A stretch of DNA of 64,000 bases from Caulobacter sp. Root1455. GTDB taxonomy: Bacteria > Pseudomonadota > Alphaproteobacteria > Caulobacterales > Caulobacteraceae. A program made the translations under genes and the position numbers. Shown here piece by piece: positions 46,131 through 55,852 of this stretch; within the stretch, counting starts at the first letter, position 1; each line of letters begins with the position of its first letter. The DNA is taken from positions 187,187-251,186 of the forward strand of contig NZ_LMFQ01000012.1 in NCBI RefSeq assembly GCF_001426905.1. Direction: 5' to 3'. The notes beneath the pieces are model-generated. The model was not told the DNA's origin, did no database searches, and was given only the letters and a program-made list of their open reading frames with translations.

Positions 46131-46592
46131 ATGTCTGCTCTGGATGAAACCGATCGCCGGCTTTTGCGGGTTCTGCAGGCCGATGGGCGCATCACCAACG
46201 CCGAACTGGCCAAGCGCTGCAACCTGTCGCCGGCCGCCACTTTCGACCGCGTGCGGCGACTGCGCGAGCGGGGGTTCATCACCGGCTACGCGGCGCTGCT
46301 CGATCCGGCCAAGGTCGACCGCGCCCTGCTGATCTTCGTCGAGGTGGTGCTGGACCGCACGACCGGCGACGTGTTCGAGGAGTTCGGGGCGGCCGTGCGC
46401 CGCGCCCCCGAGATCCTGGAATGCCACATGGTGGCCGGCGGCTTCGACTATCTGATCAAGGCTCGGGTGCGCGACATGGAGGCCTATCGCAACTTCCTCG
46501 GCGACATCCTCGTCAAGATGCCGGGCGTGCGCGAGACGCGGACCTACGCGGTGCTGGAAGAGGTCAAGAGCACGGTGCAGCTGCCGTTGTAG
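46131..46592 (+). CDS. Lrp/AsnC-family regulator, probable proline-utilisation activator
   Basis: A 153-residue protein: HTH (about 1-60: DETDRRLLRVLQADGRITNA, LAKRCNLSPAATFDRVRRLR) and RAM ligand domain (about 70-150: VDRALLIFVEVVLDRTTGD, VAGGFDYLIKARVRDMEAYR). It faces putA, the arrangement of PutR. The ATG at 46131 was chosen over a TTG four codons earlier. Operator copies at both ends of the gap suggest joint control of putA and itself. Confidence 0.92.
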   Translation: MSALDETDRRLLRVLQADGRITNAELAKRCNLSPAATFDRVRRLRERGFITGYAALLDPAKVDRALLIFVEVVLDRTTGDVFEEFGAAVRRAPEILECHMVAGGFDYLIKARVRDMEAYRNFLGDILVKMPGVRETRTYAVLEEVKSTVQLPL

Positions 46593-46600
46593 CGCGGTGC

Positions 46601-46691
46601 GTCCTTCGAGGCCCGCTGCGCGGGCGCCTCAGGATGAGGAACTCACTTACCTCCATCCTGAGGTGCGAGCCGCAGGCGAGCCTCGAAGGAC
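46601..46691. repeat. palindromic repeat, family C-like, copy 2
   Basis: Arms GTCCTTCGAGGC ... GCCTCGAAGGAC with inner CCTCAGGATGAGG / CCATCCTGAGG. It fills the gap between the convergent Lrp and CGNR stops. Confidence 0.8.
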
Positions 46692-46698
46692 ACACGGC

Positions 46699-47268
46699 TT
46701 AGCCGCCCTTCTCCCGCTTCCGATATTCCGCCACCTTGGCCTTGTTTCCGCAGGCGCTCATCGAGCACCAGCGGCGGTCGCCCTTGCGCGAGGTGTCGAC
46801 GAACAGCACCGCGCAGGGCGGGCCCTCGCATTGGCGGATGCGGTCGCCGAAGTCGCCGCCCAGCAGCGACACGCCCTCGCGGGCCAGTTCCGCCAGCAGG
46901 CCCCGCACGTCGCCGGACAGGTGGGCGCGGCCGTCGGCGCCCAGCTGCAGCGGCGCGGCGGGCAGGGCGGCGTAGCCGTTGAGCAGGTCGCGGTCGGCGT
47001 CGGGCAGGGCGGCGCCCTCGGCCCGCGACAGGGCCAGGCGGTAGAGCGCCTCGCGCAGCGACCGGGCCTGGACCAGGTTGCCGTCGGTGGCGCCCGGCGG
47101 GGCCTGGACCAACTCCGCCGCCACCAGCCAGCGGTCGAGGTCGGCCGGCGTCGCCAGCAGGTCGCGCGGGGCCGAGCCCAGCCGCCCGACGACCGTCGCC
47201 GCCAGGTCCAGGGCCGGACTGCCGCCGCGAAACTTGAAACCGTCGCGGACCTCCGCCTTCGCCGTCAT
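46699..47268 (-). CDS. CGNR zinc-finger regulator (ABATE domain)
   Basis: A 189-residue protein: N-terminal ABATE domain (LDLAATVVGRLGSAPRDLLA) and C-terminal CGNR zinc finger (CEGPPCAVLFVDTSRKGDR, CSMSACGNKAKVAEYRKRE) with Cys ligands in CxxxxC and CSMSACGN. These are one-component regulators. It is divergent from the lipocalin-like gene, with an operator-like palindrome between them, which suggests it controls that gene. Confidence 0.9.
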   Translation of the reverse strand: MTAKAEVRDGFKFRGGSPALDLAATVVGRLGSAPRDLLATPADLDRWLVAAELVQAPPGATDGNLVQARSLREALYRLALSRAEGAALPDADRDLLNGYAALPAAPLQLGADGRAHLSGDVRGLLAELAREGVSLLGGDFGDRIRQCEGPPCAVLFVDTSRKGDRRWCSMSACGNKAKVAEYRKREKGG

Positions 47269-47289
47269 GCGTCCTCCAAACTGGATTGA

Positions 47290-47341
47290 CAGGTTACAAT
47301 GCCTCGCCGATGCTTAGCAAGCTAACCTGATAAACAGGTTA
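47290..47341. promoter_or_regulatory. CAGGTTA operator cluster between CGNR and lipocalin-like genes
   Basis: Palindrome TAACCTG ATAAA CAGGTTA (47323-47341) and a further CAGGTTA at 47290-47296, overlapping a TTGACA -35-like string (47286-47291). Likely binding site of the adjacent regulator. Confidence 0.6.
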
Positions 47342-47357
47342 CATATAGGAGCGTGAG

Positions 47358-47861
47358 ATGAGATTGACCCTGAAAGCCTGTCTAGGCGCCGGCCTGGCGC
47401 TGGCGAGCGCGCTGTCGACGACCGTCGCGACGGCGGCCGAGCCCGCCCTGGCCGGGACCTGGACCCTGACGGCGGCCGACCGCCTCAAGCCGGACGGCGC
47501 GCGGGCCCGCGACTACGGCGAGCACCCCAAGGGGCGGCTGATCATCGACGCCCAGGGGCGCTACAGCTTGCAGATCTTCGACGGCGACCGCCCCCGCGTC
47601 GCCTCGGGCGACAAGCGCACCGCCACCCCGGAGGAGAACGCCGGCGCGGTGCTCGGATCGTCCACCCACTACGGGACCGTCGCCATCGACGCGGCCGCCC
47701 ACGCGCTGGTGTTCCGGATCGAGGGCGCGTCGTTCGCCAACTGGGAAGGGACGGAGCAGCGGCGCAAATACGTCCTGACCGCCGACAGCCTCAGCTATCA
47801 GGTGCCCACGCCGCGTCCCGACGGCTCGATCCCGATCTCGGAGTGGCGGCGCGAGCGTTAG
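47358..47861 (+). CDS. exported lipocalin-like domain protein
   Basis: A 167-residue protein with a signal peptide (LKACLGAGLALASALSTTVA, cleavage near ATAAE) and a lipocalin-like fold: LAGTWTLTAADRLKPDGARA, GRLIIDAQGRYSLQIF, THYGTVAIDAAAHALVFRIE. This family binds small hydrophobic ligands or modifies polyketides; here the role is unknown. Probably a target of the divergent CGNR regulator. Confidence 0.82.
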   Translation: MRLTLKACLGAGLALASALSTTVATAAEPALAGTWTLTAADRLKPDGARARDYGEHPKGRLIIDAQGRYSLQIFDGDRPRVASGDKRTATPEENAGAVLGSSTHYGTVAIDAAAHALVFRIEGASFANWEGTEQRRKYVLTADSLSYQVPTPRPDGSIPISEWRRER

Positions 47862-47891
47862 GGAAGAAGCGGGGGACATGTCCCCGTGAGT

Positions 47892-48791
47892 CTAAGGCTT
47901 CGCCGGCGCGATCCACGCCCGCTCGTTGGCCAGATCCAGCGTCACGATCCAGGCCGACAGGGCCGGGACGCCGATATTGCCGTCCAGGATCATGTCGTCG
48001 ACAAGGACCTTTCCGCTGATCTTCGGGCCGCCGACCAGGGTCATCTCCACGGTCTGGCCCTTCTGGACCGCCGGATCCAGCCCCAGCAGGTCGGCGACGT
48101 GCTTGCCGATCACCAGGGCGCCGGTGCTGCCACAGTCCAGCTCCAGCCAAATCCGGCCCTTGGCGGTCGGGGCGGCCACGAACGGCGTCAGGGCCAGGCC
48201 CATGGCCTCGCGGCTGAAGCGGACGGGCACCTCGACGCCCTCCCGGGCCCGGGCCTTCAGGCTGTCGGGCGTTTCGACGATCAGCCGGCGGCCGGACAGG
48301 TCCAGGGTGACCGCGCGGCCGGCGAAGGCGTCCATCGCCACCGAGCCGTCCAGCGGCGGAGCGTCCTTGGGCAGCAGGGTCGAGAAGTCGATGACCCCGG
48401 CGGTCGGGGCCTTCAGCGGCACGCCCGCCGCCGTCAGGCCGACGTCGTCGCAGCGGGGCGCGTCCACCCGGTCGCCGCGCATCCGGAAGCCGGTGACCCG
48501 TCCCCAGGGCTTGCAGCCGATGGAGTCGGCGAACGGCTGCGAGATCACGGTGATGCCGCCGGCGGTGTCGAGCAGGAAGCGGCGCGGCTTGCCGTCGACC
48601 TCGGCCTGGAACGACCACAGCACGCCCAGATAGGGCTCCAGCGGGATGGTCACCGGCTGGGCCGGCGGCGCGGGGCGCGGGGTCACGGCAAGGGCTGGCG
48701 CCGCCGCCAGGGCCAGGCCGATCGCGGCCCAACCGAACGCGGCCCAACCGAACGCGGCGAAGCCGCCCAAGGAACGCAAGATCGCCGGCAT
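47892..48791 (-). CDS. exported retropepsin-like aspartyl protease family protein
   Basis: A 299-residue secreted protein with two related half-domains. The first has RRFLLDTAGGITVISQPF and the second IWLELDCGSTGALVIGKHVA; these are the positions of the D-T/S-G active-site loops. The first Gly is Ala (DTAG) and the second Thr/Ser is Cys (DCGS), so activity is uncertain. The signal peptide contains a tandem duplication (FGWAAFGWAAIG) from a 15-bp direct repeat. Function not known. Confidence 0.8.
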   Translation of the reverse strand: MPAILRSLGGFAAFGWAAFGWAAIGLALAAAPALAVTPRPAPPAQPVTIPLEPYLGVLWSFQAEVDGKPRRFLLDTAGGITVISQPFADSIGCKPWGRVTGFRMRGDRVDAPRCDDVGLTAAGVPLKAPTAGVIDFSTLLPKDAPPLDGSVAMDAFAGRAVTLDLSGRRLIVETPDSLKARAREGVEVPVRFSREAMGLALTPFVAAPTAKGRIWLELDCGSTGALVIGKHVADLLGLDPAVQKGQTVEMTLVGGPKISGKVLVDDMILDGNIGVPALSAWIVTLDLANERAWIAPAKP

Positions 48792-48930
48792 GTCGCCACC
48801 CCCTCTGATGTGGGCGCGCCGCCGCGCCTTCCGAGCTTTTGGTCGCTGTTCCGCGGGTCGCGGTAAAGTGAACTCGCGGTCGTTCGCGGCGAACCGCGCG
48901 CGGCGCGCGACGAGCGGCCATCCCCAGGTT

Positions 48931-48997
48931 GGAAGGGGCGCGCGGGATTGGGGGAGCGCGCCCCTTCCGGCTTGGCGGCGTCGGGGGGCGACGCCGC
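48931..48997. terminator. tandem hairpins downstream of nodT
   Basis: Stem GGAAGGGGCGCGC / GCGCGCCCCTTCC (48931-48968, 12-base loop) and stem GCGGCGTCG / CGACGCCGC (48975-48997). They follow the nodT stop on the minus strand, so they probably end the efflux operon; no T tract. The rest of 48792-49034 shows no gene. Confidence 0.5.
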
Positions 48998-49034
48998 TAG
49001 CACTCCCCCGCTGGGGACGGGGGATCTGGTGGGC

Positions 49035-50456
49035 TCAGCGAGCGGGGGGAGCCCCGCCGCCGAGCGCCTTGTAGAGCGTGGCCAGATTGGTCTCCCGCGC
49101 CAGGCGGGCGACGATCAGGGTCTTTTGCGACGTGTAGAGCGTGCGCTGGGCGTCCAGCACGGCCAGGGAGCTGTCGATCCCCGCGCCGTAGCGGGCCTGC
49201 GACAGGCGGACCGTGTCGTTGGCGGCGGCGACCAGCCGTTCCTGCGAGCCGACCCGTTCCTGGATCGTCGACTGCACGGCCAGGCCGTCGGAGACCTCGC
49301 GGAAGGCGCTCTGGACCGCCTTCTCGTAATTGGCCACGGCGATGTCGCGGCCGGTCTTGGCGCTGTCGAGATTGGCCAGGTTCGCCCCGCCGGCGAAGAT
49401 CGGCAGGCTGATGCGCGGCGTGAAGGTCCAGGCGCCGTTGCCGCTGTCGAACAGGCTGCCCAGGCTGTTGCTGGCGACCCCGGTCTGGCCCGTCAGGCTG
49501 ATGGTCGGGAAGAAGGCCGCGCGGGCCGCGCCGATATTGGCGTTGGCCCCGGCCAGCTGGTGCTCGGCGGCCAGCACGTCGGGACGGCGCGTCAGCACGT
49601 CGGACGGCAGGCCCGCCGGCAGGTCGCGCAGGATCTGGGCGGTGACCAGGCCGCCGGCCGGCAGCAGGTCGGCCGGCACGTCGGCGCCGACCGCCAGGCG
49701 CAGGGCGTTCTTGTCCTGCTCGAGCAGGGCGATCGCGGTGGCCACGTCGCTGCGGGCGCTTTCGACCAGGGTCTGGGCCTGGCTGACCTCCAGCTGCGAG
49801 ATGGCGCCCGCCTCGAAGCGCCGGCGCACCAGGTTCATGGTCTCCTGGCGGGTGCGCAGGGTCTCCTGCGACAGGGCCAGCAGGTCCTGGTCGGCGGCCA
49901 GGTTCAGCCAGGCGCCGGCGGTCTGGGCGATCAGGCTGATCTGCACCGAGCGGCTGATCTCGCGCGTGGCCAGATAGTTCTGCAGGGCCGCGTCCTTCAG
50001 GCTGCGGATGCGCCCGAACAGGTCGATCTCCCAGGCGGTGATCCCGACGCTGGCGGTGTAGAGCTCGACCGAGCGGTCGCCGCCCGTGACGACCTGGGCC
50101 GACGAGCTCTCGCCCCTCGTCCCGGCCGCCGCGGCGTCGATCCGCGGGGCGAGCGCCGCCCGCTGGATGCGGTACTGGGCGCGGGACTGCTCGATGTTGA
50201 GCATCGCCACGCGCAGGTCGCGGTTGTTGGTCAGCGCCAGGTCGATCACGCCCTGCAGGCGCGGATCGATGAAAACCTCGCGCCAGCCCAGGTCGGCGGC
50301 GGTGACCGTCGAGCCGGTGTTGCCAGCCGTGTTGTACTGCGCGATCGGCCAGGCGTTGGCCACCGGCAGGACCGGGCGCTCGGTCTTGGGCGCCAGGGTG
50401 CAGGCGCCCAGCGCCGAGGCCGCGAGCAGGGTGAGGGTCAGGTTACGCGCAAGCAT
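49035..50456 (-). CDS. nodT: outer-membrane efflux lipoprotein NodT
   Basis: NodT is the TolC-like outer-membrane channel of the pump. The 473-residue protein starts MLARNLTLTLLAASALGACT with lipobox GAC and shows the family repeats RAQYRIQRAALAPRIDAAAA and ARAAFFPTISLTGQTGVAS, with the conserved PDVLAAEHQLAGANANIGAA. The ATG at 50456 lies 1 bp from the pump stop, so it is translationally coupled. Last gene of acrA-acrB-nodT. Confidence 0.95.
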   Translation of the reverse strand: MLARNLTLTLLAASALGACTLAPKTERPVLPVANAWPIAQYNTAGNTGSTVTAADLGWREVFIDPRLQGVIDLALTNNRDLRVAMLNIEQSRAQYRIQRAALAPRIDAAAAGTRGESSSAQVVTGGDRSVELYTASVGITAWEIDLFGRIRSLKDAALQNYLATREISRSVQISLIAQTAGAWLNLAADQDLLALSQETLRTRQETMNLVRRRFEAGAISQLEVSQAQTLVESARSDVATAIALLEQDKNALRLAVGADVPADLLPAGGLVTAQILRDLPAGLPSDVLTRRPDVLAAEHQLAGANANIGAARAAFFPTISLTGQTGVASNSLGSLFDSGNGAWTFTPRISLPIFAGGANLANLDSAKTGRDIAVANYEKAVQSAFREVSDGLAVQSTIQERVGSQERLVAAANDTVRLSQARYGAGIDSSLAVLDAQRTLYTSQKTLIVARLARETNLATLYKALGGGAPPAR

Positions 50457-50457
50457 C

Positions 50458-53400
50458 TCAGTGGCTCTCGGCCGGAGTCGTGACGACATCATCGTGTCGA
50501 CGCGGCTTGGGTTTGAAGATCCGTTCGACGATCACGAAGAACAGCGGAACGAAGAAGATCGCCAGGATGGTCGCCGAGATCATGCCGCCGATCACGCCGG
50601 TGCCGATCGCGTGCTGGCTCCCGGATCCGGCCCCGTTGGAGATCGCCAGGGGCAGCACGCCGAACACGAAGGCCAGCGAGGTCATGATGATCGGGCGCAG
50701 ACGGATGCGGACCGCTTCCACCGTCGCTTCGACCAGATCCAGGCCCTTCTCGTGCAGGTCCTTGGCGAACTCGACGATCAGGATGGCGTTCTTGGACGCC
50801 AGGCCCATGGTCGTCAGCAGACCCACCTGGAAGTAGATGTCGTTGGACAGGCCTCGCAGGAAGGTGGCCAGCAAGGCGCCGACGATGCCCAGCGGGATGA
50901 CCATGATCACCGACAGCGGGATCGACCAGCTTTCGTAGAGGGCCGCCAGCAACAGGAACACCACCAGGATCGAGATGGCGTACAGGGCGGGCGCCTGGTT
51001 GCCGGATTCGCGCTCCTGGGCCGACAGGCCGGTCCATTCGAAGCCGATGCCCGGCGGCAGCTTGGCGGCGATCTTCTCCATGGCGGCCATGGCCTGGCCC
51101 GAGCTCTTGCCCGGCGCCGGGGCGCCCTGGATGTCCATCGACGACAGGCCGTTGTAGCGCTCCAGACGCGGCGAGCCGTAGATCCAGTGGCTGGTGGCGA
51201 ACGAACTGAACGGCGCCATCGTGCCGCTGCTGGTGCGGACGTACCAGCTGTCCAGGTCTTCCGGACGCATGCGGTAGGGGGCGTCGGCCTGGACATAGAC
51301 CTTCTTGATCCGGCCGCGATCGATGAAGTCGTTGACGTAGGCGCCGCCCCACGCGGCGCTGAGCGCGGCGTTGATGTCGGCCGTGGTCAGACCCATCGCC
51401 CCGGCCTTGGCCTGGTCGATCTCGATCTTCAGCTGCGGGGTGTCGTCCTGGCCGTTGGGACGCACGCCGGCCAGGGTCGGATCCTGGGCGGCCATGCCCA
51501 GCACCTGGTTGCGCGCCGCGGTCAGGGCGTCGTGGCCCACGCCGCCGGTGTCCTGCAGCTGGAAGTCGAAGCCCGAGGACGTGCCCAGTTCCGGCACGGC
51601 CGGCGGCACGACCGCGAAGACCATGGCGTCGCGGATCTGCATGAACTTGCCCATGGCCCGACCGGCCACGGCCTTGGCCTTGAGGTTGGCGGCCTTGCGC
51701 TCGTCGAAGTCCTTGAGGCGGACGAAGGCCAGGCCGGCGTTCTGGCCGGCGCCGCTGAAGCTGAAGCCGGCGACGGTGAAGACCGACTTCACCGCGTCCT
51801 TCTCGTCGACCAGGAAGTGCGAGCGGACCTGGTCGAGCACGGCCTGGGTGCGGTGTTCCGGCGCGCCGGGCGGCAGCTGGACGAGGGTGATCATGATCCC
51901 CTGGTCCTCTTCCGGCAGGAAGGCGCTGGGCAGGCGGATGAACAGGAATCCCATCACCAGGATGATCACGCCGTAGGCCACCATCCAGCGGCCGCTCTTG
52001 CCCAGCAGGCCGCGGACGGTCCCCTGGTAGCGTTGGCTGACGTCGGTGAAGTTGCGGTTGAACCAGTTGAAGAAGCGGTTGGCGAGGTTCGCCACCGCGC
52101 CCAGCGGGCCCTGGTGATCGGTCCTGCGGAGGTGGCCCTGGCCATGAGCGGCCGGCTTGAGCAGCGTGGCGCACAGGGCCGGCGTCAGGATCAGGGCGAC
52201 CATCACCGACAAGGCCATGGCCGAAACGATGGTGATCGAGAACTGGCGGTAGATCACGCCCTGCGAGCCGCCGAAGAAGGCCATCGGCACGAACACCGCG
52301 GCCAGGACCAGGGCGATGCCGATCAGGGCGCCGGTGATCTCGTTCATCGACTTGCGGGTGGCCTCGAGCGGCGACAAGCCTTCCTCGCTCATCACCCGTT
52401 CGACGTTCTCGACCACGACGATGGCGTCGTCGACCAGCAGGCCGATGGCCAGCACCAGGCCGAACATGGTCAGGGTGTTGATCGAATAGCCAAAGGCCGC
52501 CAGCACCCCGAAGGTGCCCAGAAGGACGACCGGCACGGCGATGGTCGGGATCAGGGTCGCGCGCCAGTTCTGCAGGAACAGGAACATCACGACGAAGACC
52601 AGGACGATGGCCTCGATCAGCGTCTTGACCACTTCCTCGATCGACAGCTTCACGAACGGCGTGGAGTCGTAGGGGATGACGTACTTGAAGCTGGCCGGGA
52701 AGTTCTTCTCCAGCTGGGCCATCCGCGCCTTGATGGCGTCGGCGGTGTCCAGCGCGTTGGCGCCGGGGGCCAGCCGGATGGCCAGGCCGGCGGCCGGCTT
52801 GCCGTTGAACTTCGCGCCGAAGCCGTAGCTGTCCGCGCCCAGCTCCACGCGCGCGACGTCGCGCAGGTGCACGATGGCGCCGCCGGGGCTGTTCTTGACG
52901 ATGATCTCCTGGAACTGGGCCGGGGTGGTCAGACGCGACTGGGCGGTGATCGTGGCGTTCAGGCCGATGCCGGGCAGGTTGGGCACGCCGCCCAGCTGGC
53001 CGGCCGAGACCTGGGCGTTCTGGGCCCGGATGGCGGCGATCACGTCGGCGGGGGTCAGGCTGTAGCTGGCCAGCTTGGTCGGATTCAGCCAGATGCGCAT
53101 GGCGTATTGCGCGCCGAACAGCTGGACCTCGCCGACACCGTCGACACGGCTCAGGGGGTCTTGCAGGTTGCTGGCGATGTAGTCGGCCAGGTCGGTGTTG
53201 GTGGTCGTCGGATCATCCGAATACATGCCGACGATCAGCAGGAAGTTGCGGGCCGACTTGGCGACCGTCAGGCCCTGCTGCTGGACTTCCTGGGGCAGCA
53301 GCGCGGTGGCCGTCTGCAGCTTGTTCTGCACCTGCACCTGGGCGATGTCGATGTTGGTGCCGGCCTTGAAGGTCAGGGTGGTGGTGGCCGAACCCGAGCT

Positions 53401-53652
53401 GTCGCTGGTCGACGACATGTAGTTCAGGCCGTCCAGGCCCTTCATCTTCTGTTCGATGACCTGGGTGACGCTGTCCTCGACGGTCTTTGCCGAGGCGCCG
53501 GGATAGTTGGCGTTGATCGAGACCTGGGGCAGGGCGATGTTGGGATACTGGGCGATCGGCAGGGTGCGGATGGCCAGGGCCCCGGCCAGCATGACGACGA
53601 TCGCGACGACCCACGCGAAGATCGGCCGGTCGATGAAGAAGCGGGAAAGCAT
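50458..53652 (-). CDS. acrB: RND efflux pump inner-membrane subunit AcrB
   Basis: A 1064-residue proton-driven RND pump of the HAE1 class: N-terminal helix [40 protein letters not shown] with the Asp pair ([20 protein letters not shown]), and a second half starting [20 protein letters not shown]. It exports drugs in an AcrA-NodT complex. In C. crescentus the acrAB2-nodT pump exports quinolones and beta-lactams and is repressed by TipR. Confidence 0.97.
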   Translation of the reverse strand: MLSRFFIDRPIFAWVVAIVVMLAGALAIRTLPIAQYPNIALPQVSINANYPGASAKTVEDSVTQVIEQKMKGLDGLNYMSSTSDSSGSATTTLTFKAGTNIDIAQVQVQNKLQTATALLPQEVQQQGLTVAKSARNFLLIVGMYSDDPTTTNTDLADYIASNLQDPLSRVDGVGEVQLFGAQYAMRIWLNPTKLASYSLTPADVIAAIRAQNAQVSAGQLGGVPNLPGIGLNATITAQSRLTTPAQFQEIIVKNSPGGAIVHLRDVARVELGADSYGFGAKFNGKPAAGLAIRLAPGANALDTADAIKARMAQLEKNFPASFKYVIPYDSTPFVKLSIEEVVKTLIEAIVLVFVVMFLFLQNWRATLIPTIAVPVVLLGTFGVLAAFGYSINTLTMFGLVLAIGLLVDDAIVVVENVERVMSEEGLSPLEATRKSMNEITGALIGIALVLAAVFVPMAFFGGSQGVIYRQFSITIVSAMALSVMVALILTPALCATLLKPAAHGQGHLRRTDHQGPLGAVANLANRFFNWFNRNFTDVSQRYQGTVRGLLGKSGRWMVAYGVIILVMGFLFIRLPSAFLPEEDQGIMITLVQLPPGAPEHRTQAVLDQVRSHFLVDEKDAVKSVFTVAGFSFSGAGQNAGLAFVRLKDFDERKAANLKAKAVAGRAMGKFMQIRDAMVFAVVPPAVPELGTSSGFDFQLQDTGGVGHDALTAARNQVLGMAAQDPTLAGVRPNGQDDTPQLKIEIDQAKAGAMGLTTADINAALSAAWGGAYVNDFIDRGRIKKVYVQADAPYRMRPEDLDSWYVRTSSGTMAPFSSFATSHWIYGSPRLERYNGLSSMDIQGAPAPGKSSGQAMAAMEKIAAKLPPGIGFEWTGLSAQERESGNQAPALYAISILVVFLLLAALYESWSIPLSVIMVIPLGIVGALLATFLRGLSNDIYFQVGLLTTMGLASKNAILIVEFAKDLHEKGLDLVEATVEAVRIRLRPIIMTSLAFVFGVLPLAISNGAGSGSQHAIGTGVIGGMISATILAIFFVPLFFVIVERIFKPKPRRHDDVVTTPAESH

Positions 53653-53664
53653 GACGGGCCGGCC

Positions 53665-54825
53665 TTACTGAGCAGCGGTGGCGGTGATGACGGCCGGCTT
53701 CACCGGAGCGCCGGGGCGGACCTTCAGCAGGCCCTCGACGATGACCTGGTCGCCGGGCTTCAGGCCCGAGGTCACCAGCCATTTGTCGCCCACCGTCTGG
53801 GTGGTGACGATCACGCGGGGCTCGGCCGCGCCCTTGGCGCCGACCACCATCACGGTGGCGTTGCCCTTGGGATCGCGGCTGACGGCCGCCTGCGGGATCA
53901 GCATGCCGCCGTTGGCGACGCCCTTGCCGAGCACGGCGCGGACGTACATGCCCGGCAGCAGCACGCCGTTGGGGTTGTCGAAGGTGGCGCGCAAGCCGAC
54001 CGAACCGGTGGTCGGATCGACGGTGACGTCCGAGAACTCCAGGCGGCCCGAGATCGGATAGGTCGAGCCGTCCTCCAGCTTCAAAGTCACCTGGGCCGAG
54101 CCGGAGCGGCCCAGTTGGCCGCTGTTCAGCGCCGACTGCAGCTTGAGCATGTCGGACGAGGACTGGGTCAGGTCGACATAGATCCTGGACAGGTCCTGGA
54201 CCGTGGCCAGGGCGTTGGCCTGGCTGGCGGTGACCAGGGCGCCCGGGGTGACCGAGCTCTTGCCGATGCGGCCCGAGATCGGCGAGACGACCTTGGTCCA
54301 GCCCAGGTTGATGCGGGCGCTGTCCAGGGCGGCCTTCTGGGCGGCGACATTGGCGACGGCCTGCAGGGCGGCGGCCCGGGCGTCGTCGTTGTCCTGCTTG
54401 GAGACGGCGTTGATCTCGACCAGGCCCTTGTAGCGCTCGGCCTTCAGCTGGGCGGCCGTGGCGGTGGCCTGGGCCTGGGCCAGTCCGGCCGCGGCGCTGT
54501 TGTAGGCGGCCTGATAGGTGGCGGGATCGATCTGGTACAGCGGCTGGCCGGCGCGGACATAGCCGCCTTCCTGGAACAGGCGGGCCTTGATGATGCCGCC
54601 GACCTGCGGGCGCACTTCCGAGACCAGATAGGCCGAGGTGCGGCCGGTCAGTTCGGTGGTCAGGGTGACCGGCTCGGTCCTGGCGACGATGACTCCGACC
54701 GGAGTCGGACCGCCGGGGCCCATGCCGCCGGCGCCGCCCTTGCCTTGGCCGCAGGCTCCCAGGGTCAGAGCGATGGCCGCCAGGGAGGCCGCCGACAGGA
54801 CGGCGCGAGAACGGTCGAAAAACAT
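53665..54825 (-). CDS. acrA: RND efflux periplasmic adaptor AcrA
   Basis: A 386-residue membrane-fusion protein with a lipoprotein signal (LSAASLAAIALTLGACGQ) and the lipoyl/hairpin/barrel domains: LTGRTSAYLVSEVRPQVGGI, QPLYQIDPATYQAAYNSAA, RINLGWTKVVSPISGRIGKS. It links AcrB to NodT. First gene of the operon, read from the operator-bearing gap with the TetR gene. Confidence 0.95.
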   Translation of the reverse strand: MFFDRSRAVLSAASLAAIALTLGACGQGKGGAGGMGPGGPTPVGVIVARTEPVTLTTELTGRTSAYLVSEVRPQVGGIIKARLFQEGGYVRAGQPLYQIDPATYQAAYNSAAAGLAQAQATATAAQLKAERYKGLVEINAVSKQDNDDARAAALQAVANVAAQKAALDSARINLGWTKVVSPISGRIGKSSVTPGALVTASQANALATVQDLSRIYVDLTQSSSDMLKLQSALNSGQLGRSGSAQVTLKLEDGSTYPISGRLEFSDVTVDPTTGSVGLRATFDNPNGVLLPGMYVRAVLGKGVANGGMLIPQAAVSRDPKGNATVMVVGAKGAAEPRVIVTTQTVGDKWLVTSGLKPGDQVIVEGLLKVRPGAPVKPAVITATAAQ

Positions 54826-54894
54826 ACGGAAACCCCAGGAGCGACAGGGCGTCGCAGGCCTTCAGCCTTGACGACGCCCTGTTGGTGACCAACA

Positions 54895-54916
54895 TGAGAA
54901 TGAACGTTCATTCTCA
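54895..54916. promoter_or_regulatory. 22-bp perfect palindromic operator between acrA and the TetR gene
   Basis: Arms TGAGAATGAAC / GTTCATTCTCA without spacer. It lies 70 bp from acrA and 98 bp from the regulator start, as expected for a TetR-type autorepressor controlling both directions. Confidence 0.85.
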
Positions 54917-55013
54917 ACGGGGCTGGACATAGGTCCGAGGTTGTCGCAAGTCAACCTCGGGGGTTCCGTCCAGCTTGACGTGACGGAAATTTAATTGGGA
55001 AGCGAAGCTTTCG

Positions 55014-55613
55014 ATGAGCGATGAGGCCAACACGGCGTGCCGGCCGACGCCCGAGGCGCGGCGGCAGCAGATCCTGGACGCCGCGTGCGACTGCGTGCGG
55101 CAGGCGGGGTTCCACGGGGCCAGCATGGCCGAGATCGCCAAGGCCGCGGGCCTGAGCGTGGGCCAGATCTACCGCTACTTCGAGAACAAGGAGGCGATCA
55201 TCGCCGCCATCGTCGCCCAGGACCTGGCCGAGATGCGCGAGAAGTTCGCCGAGATGGAAAGCCGGCCGGGCGACCTGCTGGACGCCATGACCGACCACCT
55301 GCCCGAGGCCGTCGACAAGTGCTTCGACCTGGGCCGCGCGTCCCTGACGCTGGAGGTCCTGGCCGAGGCCAGCCGCAATCCCAAGGTCGCCGCGATCCTG
55401 CAGGCCGCCGACGCGCAGGAGCGGGTCTACGCCCAGGCCATGCTCAACCGCAGCCGCAAGCCCGAGTGGAGCGACGCCGAATTCCAGGCCCGCTGCGAGG
55501 TCGTGGGGCTGCTGTTCGACGGCATGATCATCCGGGCGGTCAATCACCCCGACACCGATCGCGAGCCCCTGGCCCGCGTGCTGATCGCGACGATCCGGCA
55601 ACTGCTGAGCTGA
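55014..55613 (+). CDS. tipR: TetR-family repressor of the efflux operon, TipR-like
   Basis: A 199-residue repressor. HTH at about 15-60 (RRQQILDAACDCVRQAGFHG, MAEIAKAAGLSVGQIYRYFE) and a helical ligand domain (LTLEVLAEASRNPKVAAILQ). In C. crescentus the TetR gene divergent from acrAB-nodT is TipR, which represses the pump until drugs bind. The name rests on this synteny and not on a sequence search. The palindrome at 54895-54916 is its likely operator. Confidence 0.88.
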   Translation: MSDEANTACRPTPEARRQQILDAACDCVRQAGFHGASMAEIAKAAGLSVGQIYRYFENKEAIIAAIVAQDLAEMREKFAEMESRPGDLLDAMTDHLPEAVDKCFDLGRASLTLEVLAEASRNPKVAAILQAADAQERVYAQAMLNRSRKPEWSDAEFQARCEVVGLLFDGMIIRAVNHPDTDREPLARVLIATIRQLLS

Positions 55614-55852
55614 GGTCGCGAGACTGCTCAAGAACCGTCTCCAAGGGGCGGGCCAGGGGGCGTGACTGGGCCGAGGTAGCGGTGGACAGCATCACCGCGC
55701 CTTCCGTAACGTCAAGTCGAGACGAGAAAATGGCCGGCCCGATGTCGGAACCTGGCGCCGTCCTGCGTCCTTCGTGGGATCGCACGCCTCGGATTTAACC
55801 GGGAACGGCGCGGACGGCCGCTGGAGGCCGCCGACACAGCAGGGAAGACGCC

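Noticed and set aside
50086..54888. 1600-residue plus-strand frame opposite acrAB-nodT
   Set aside because: Shadow of three well-supported minus-strand genes; no recognisable domain.
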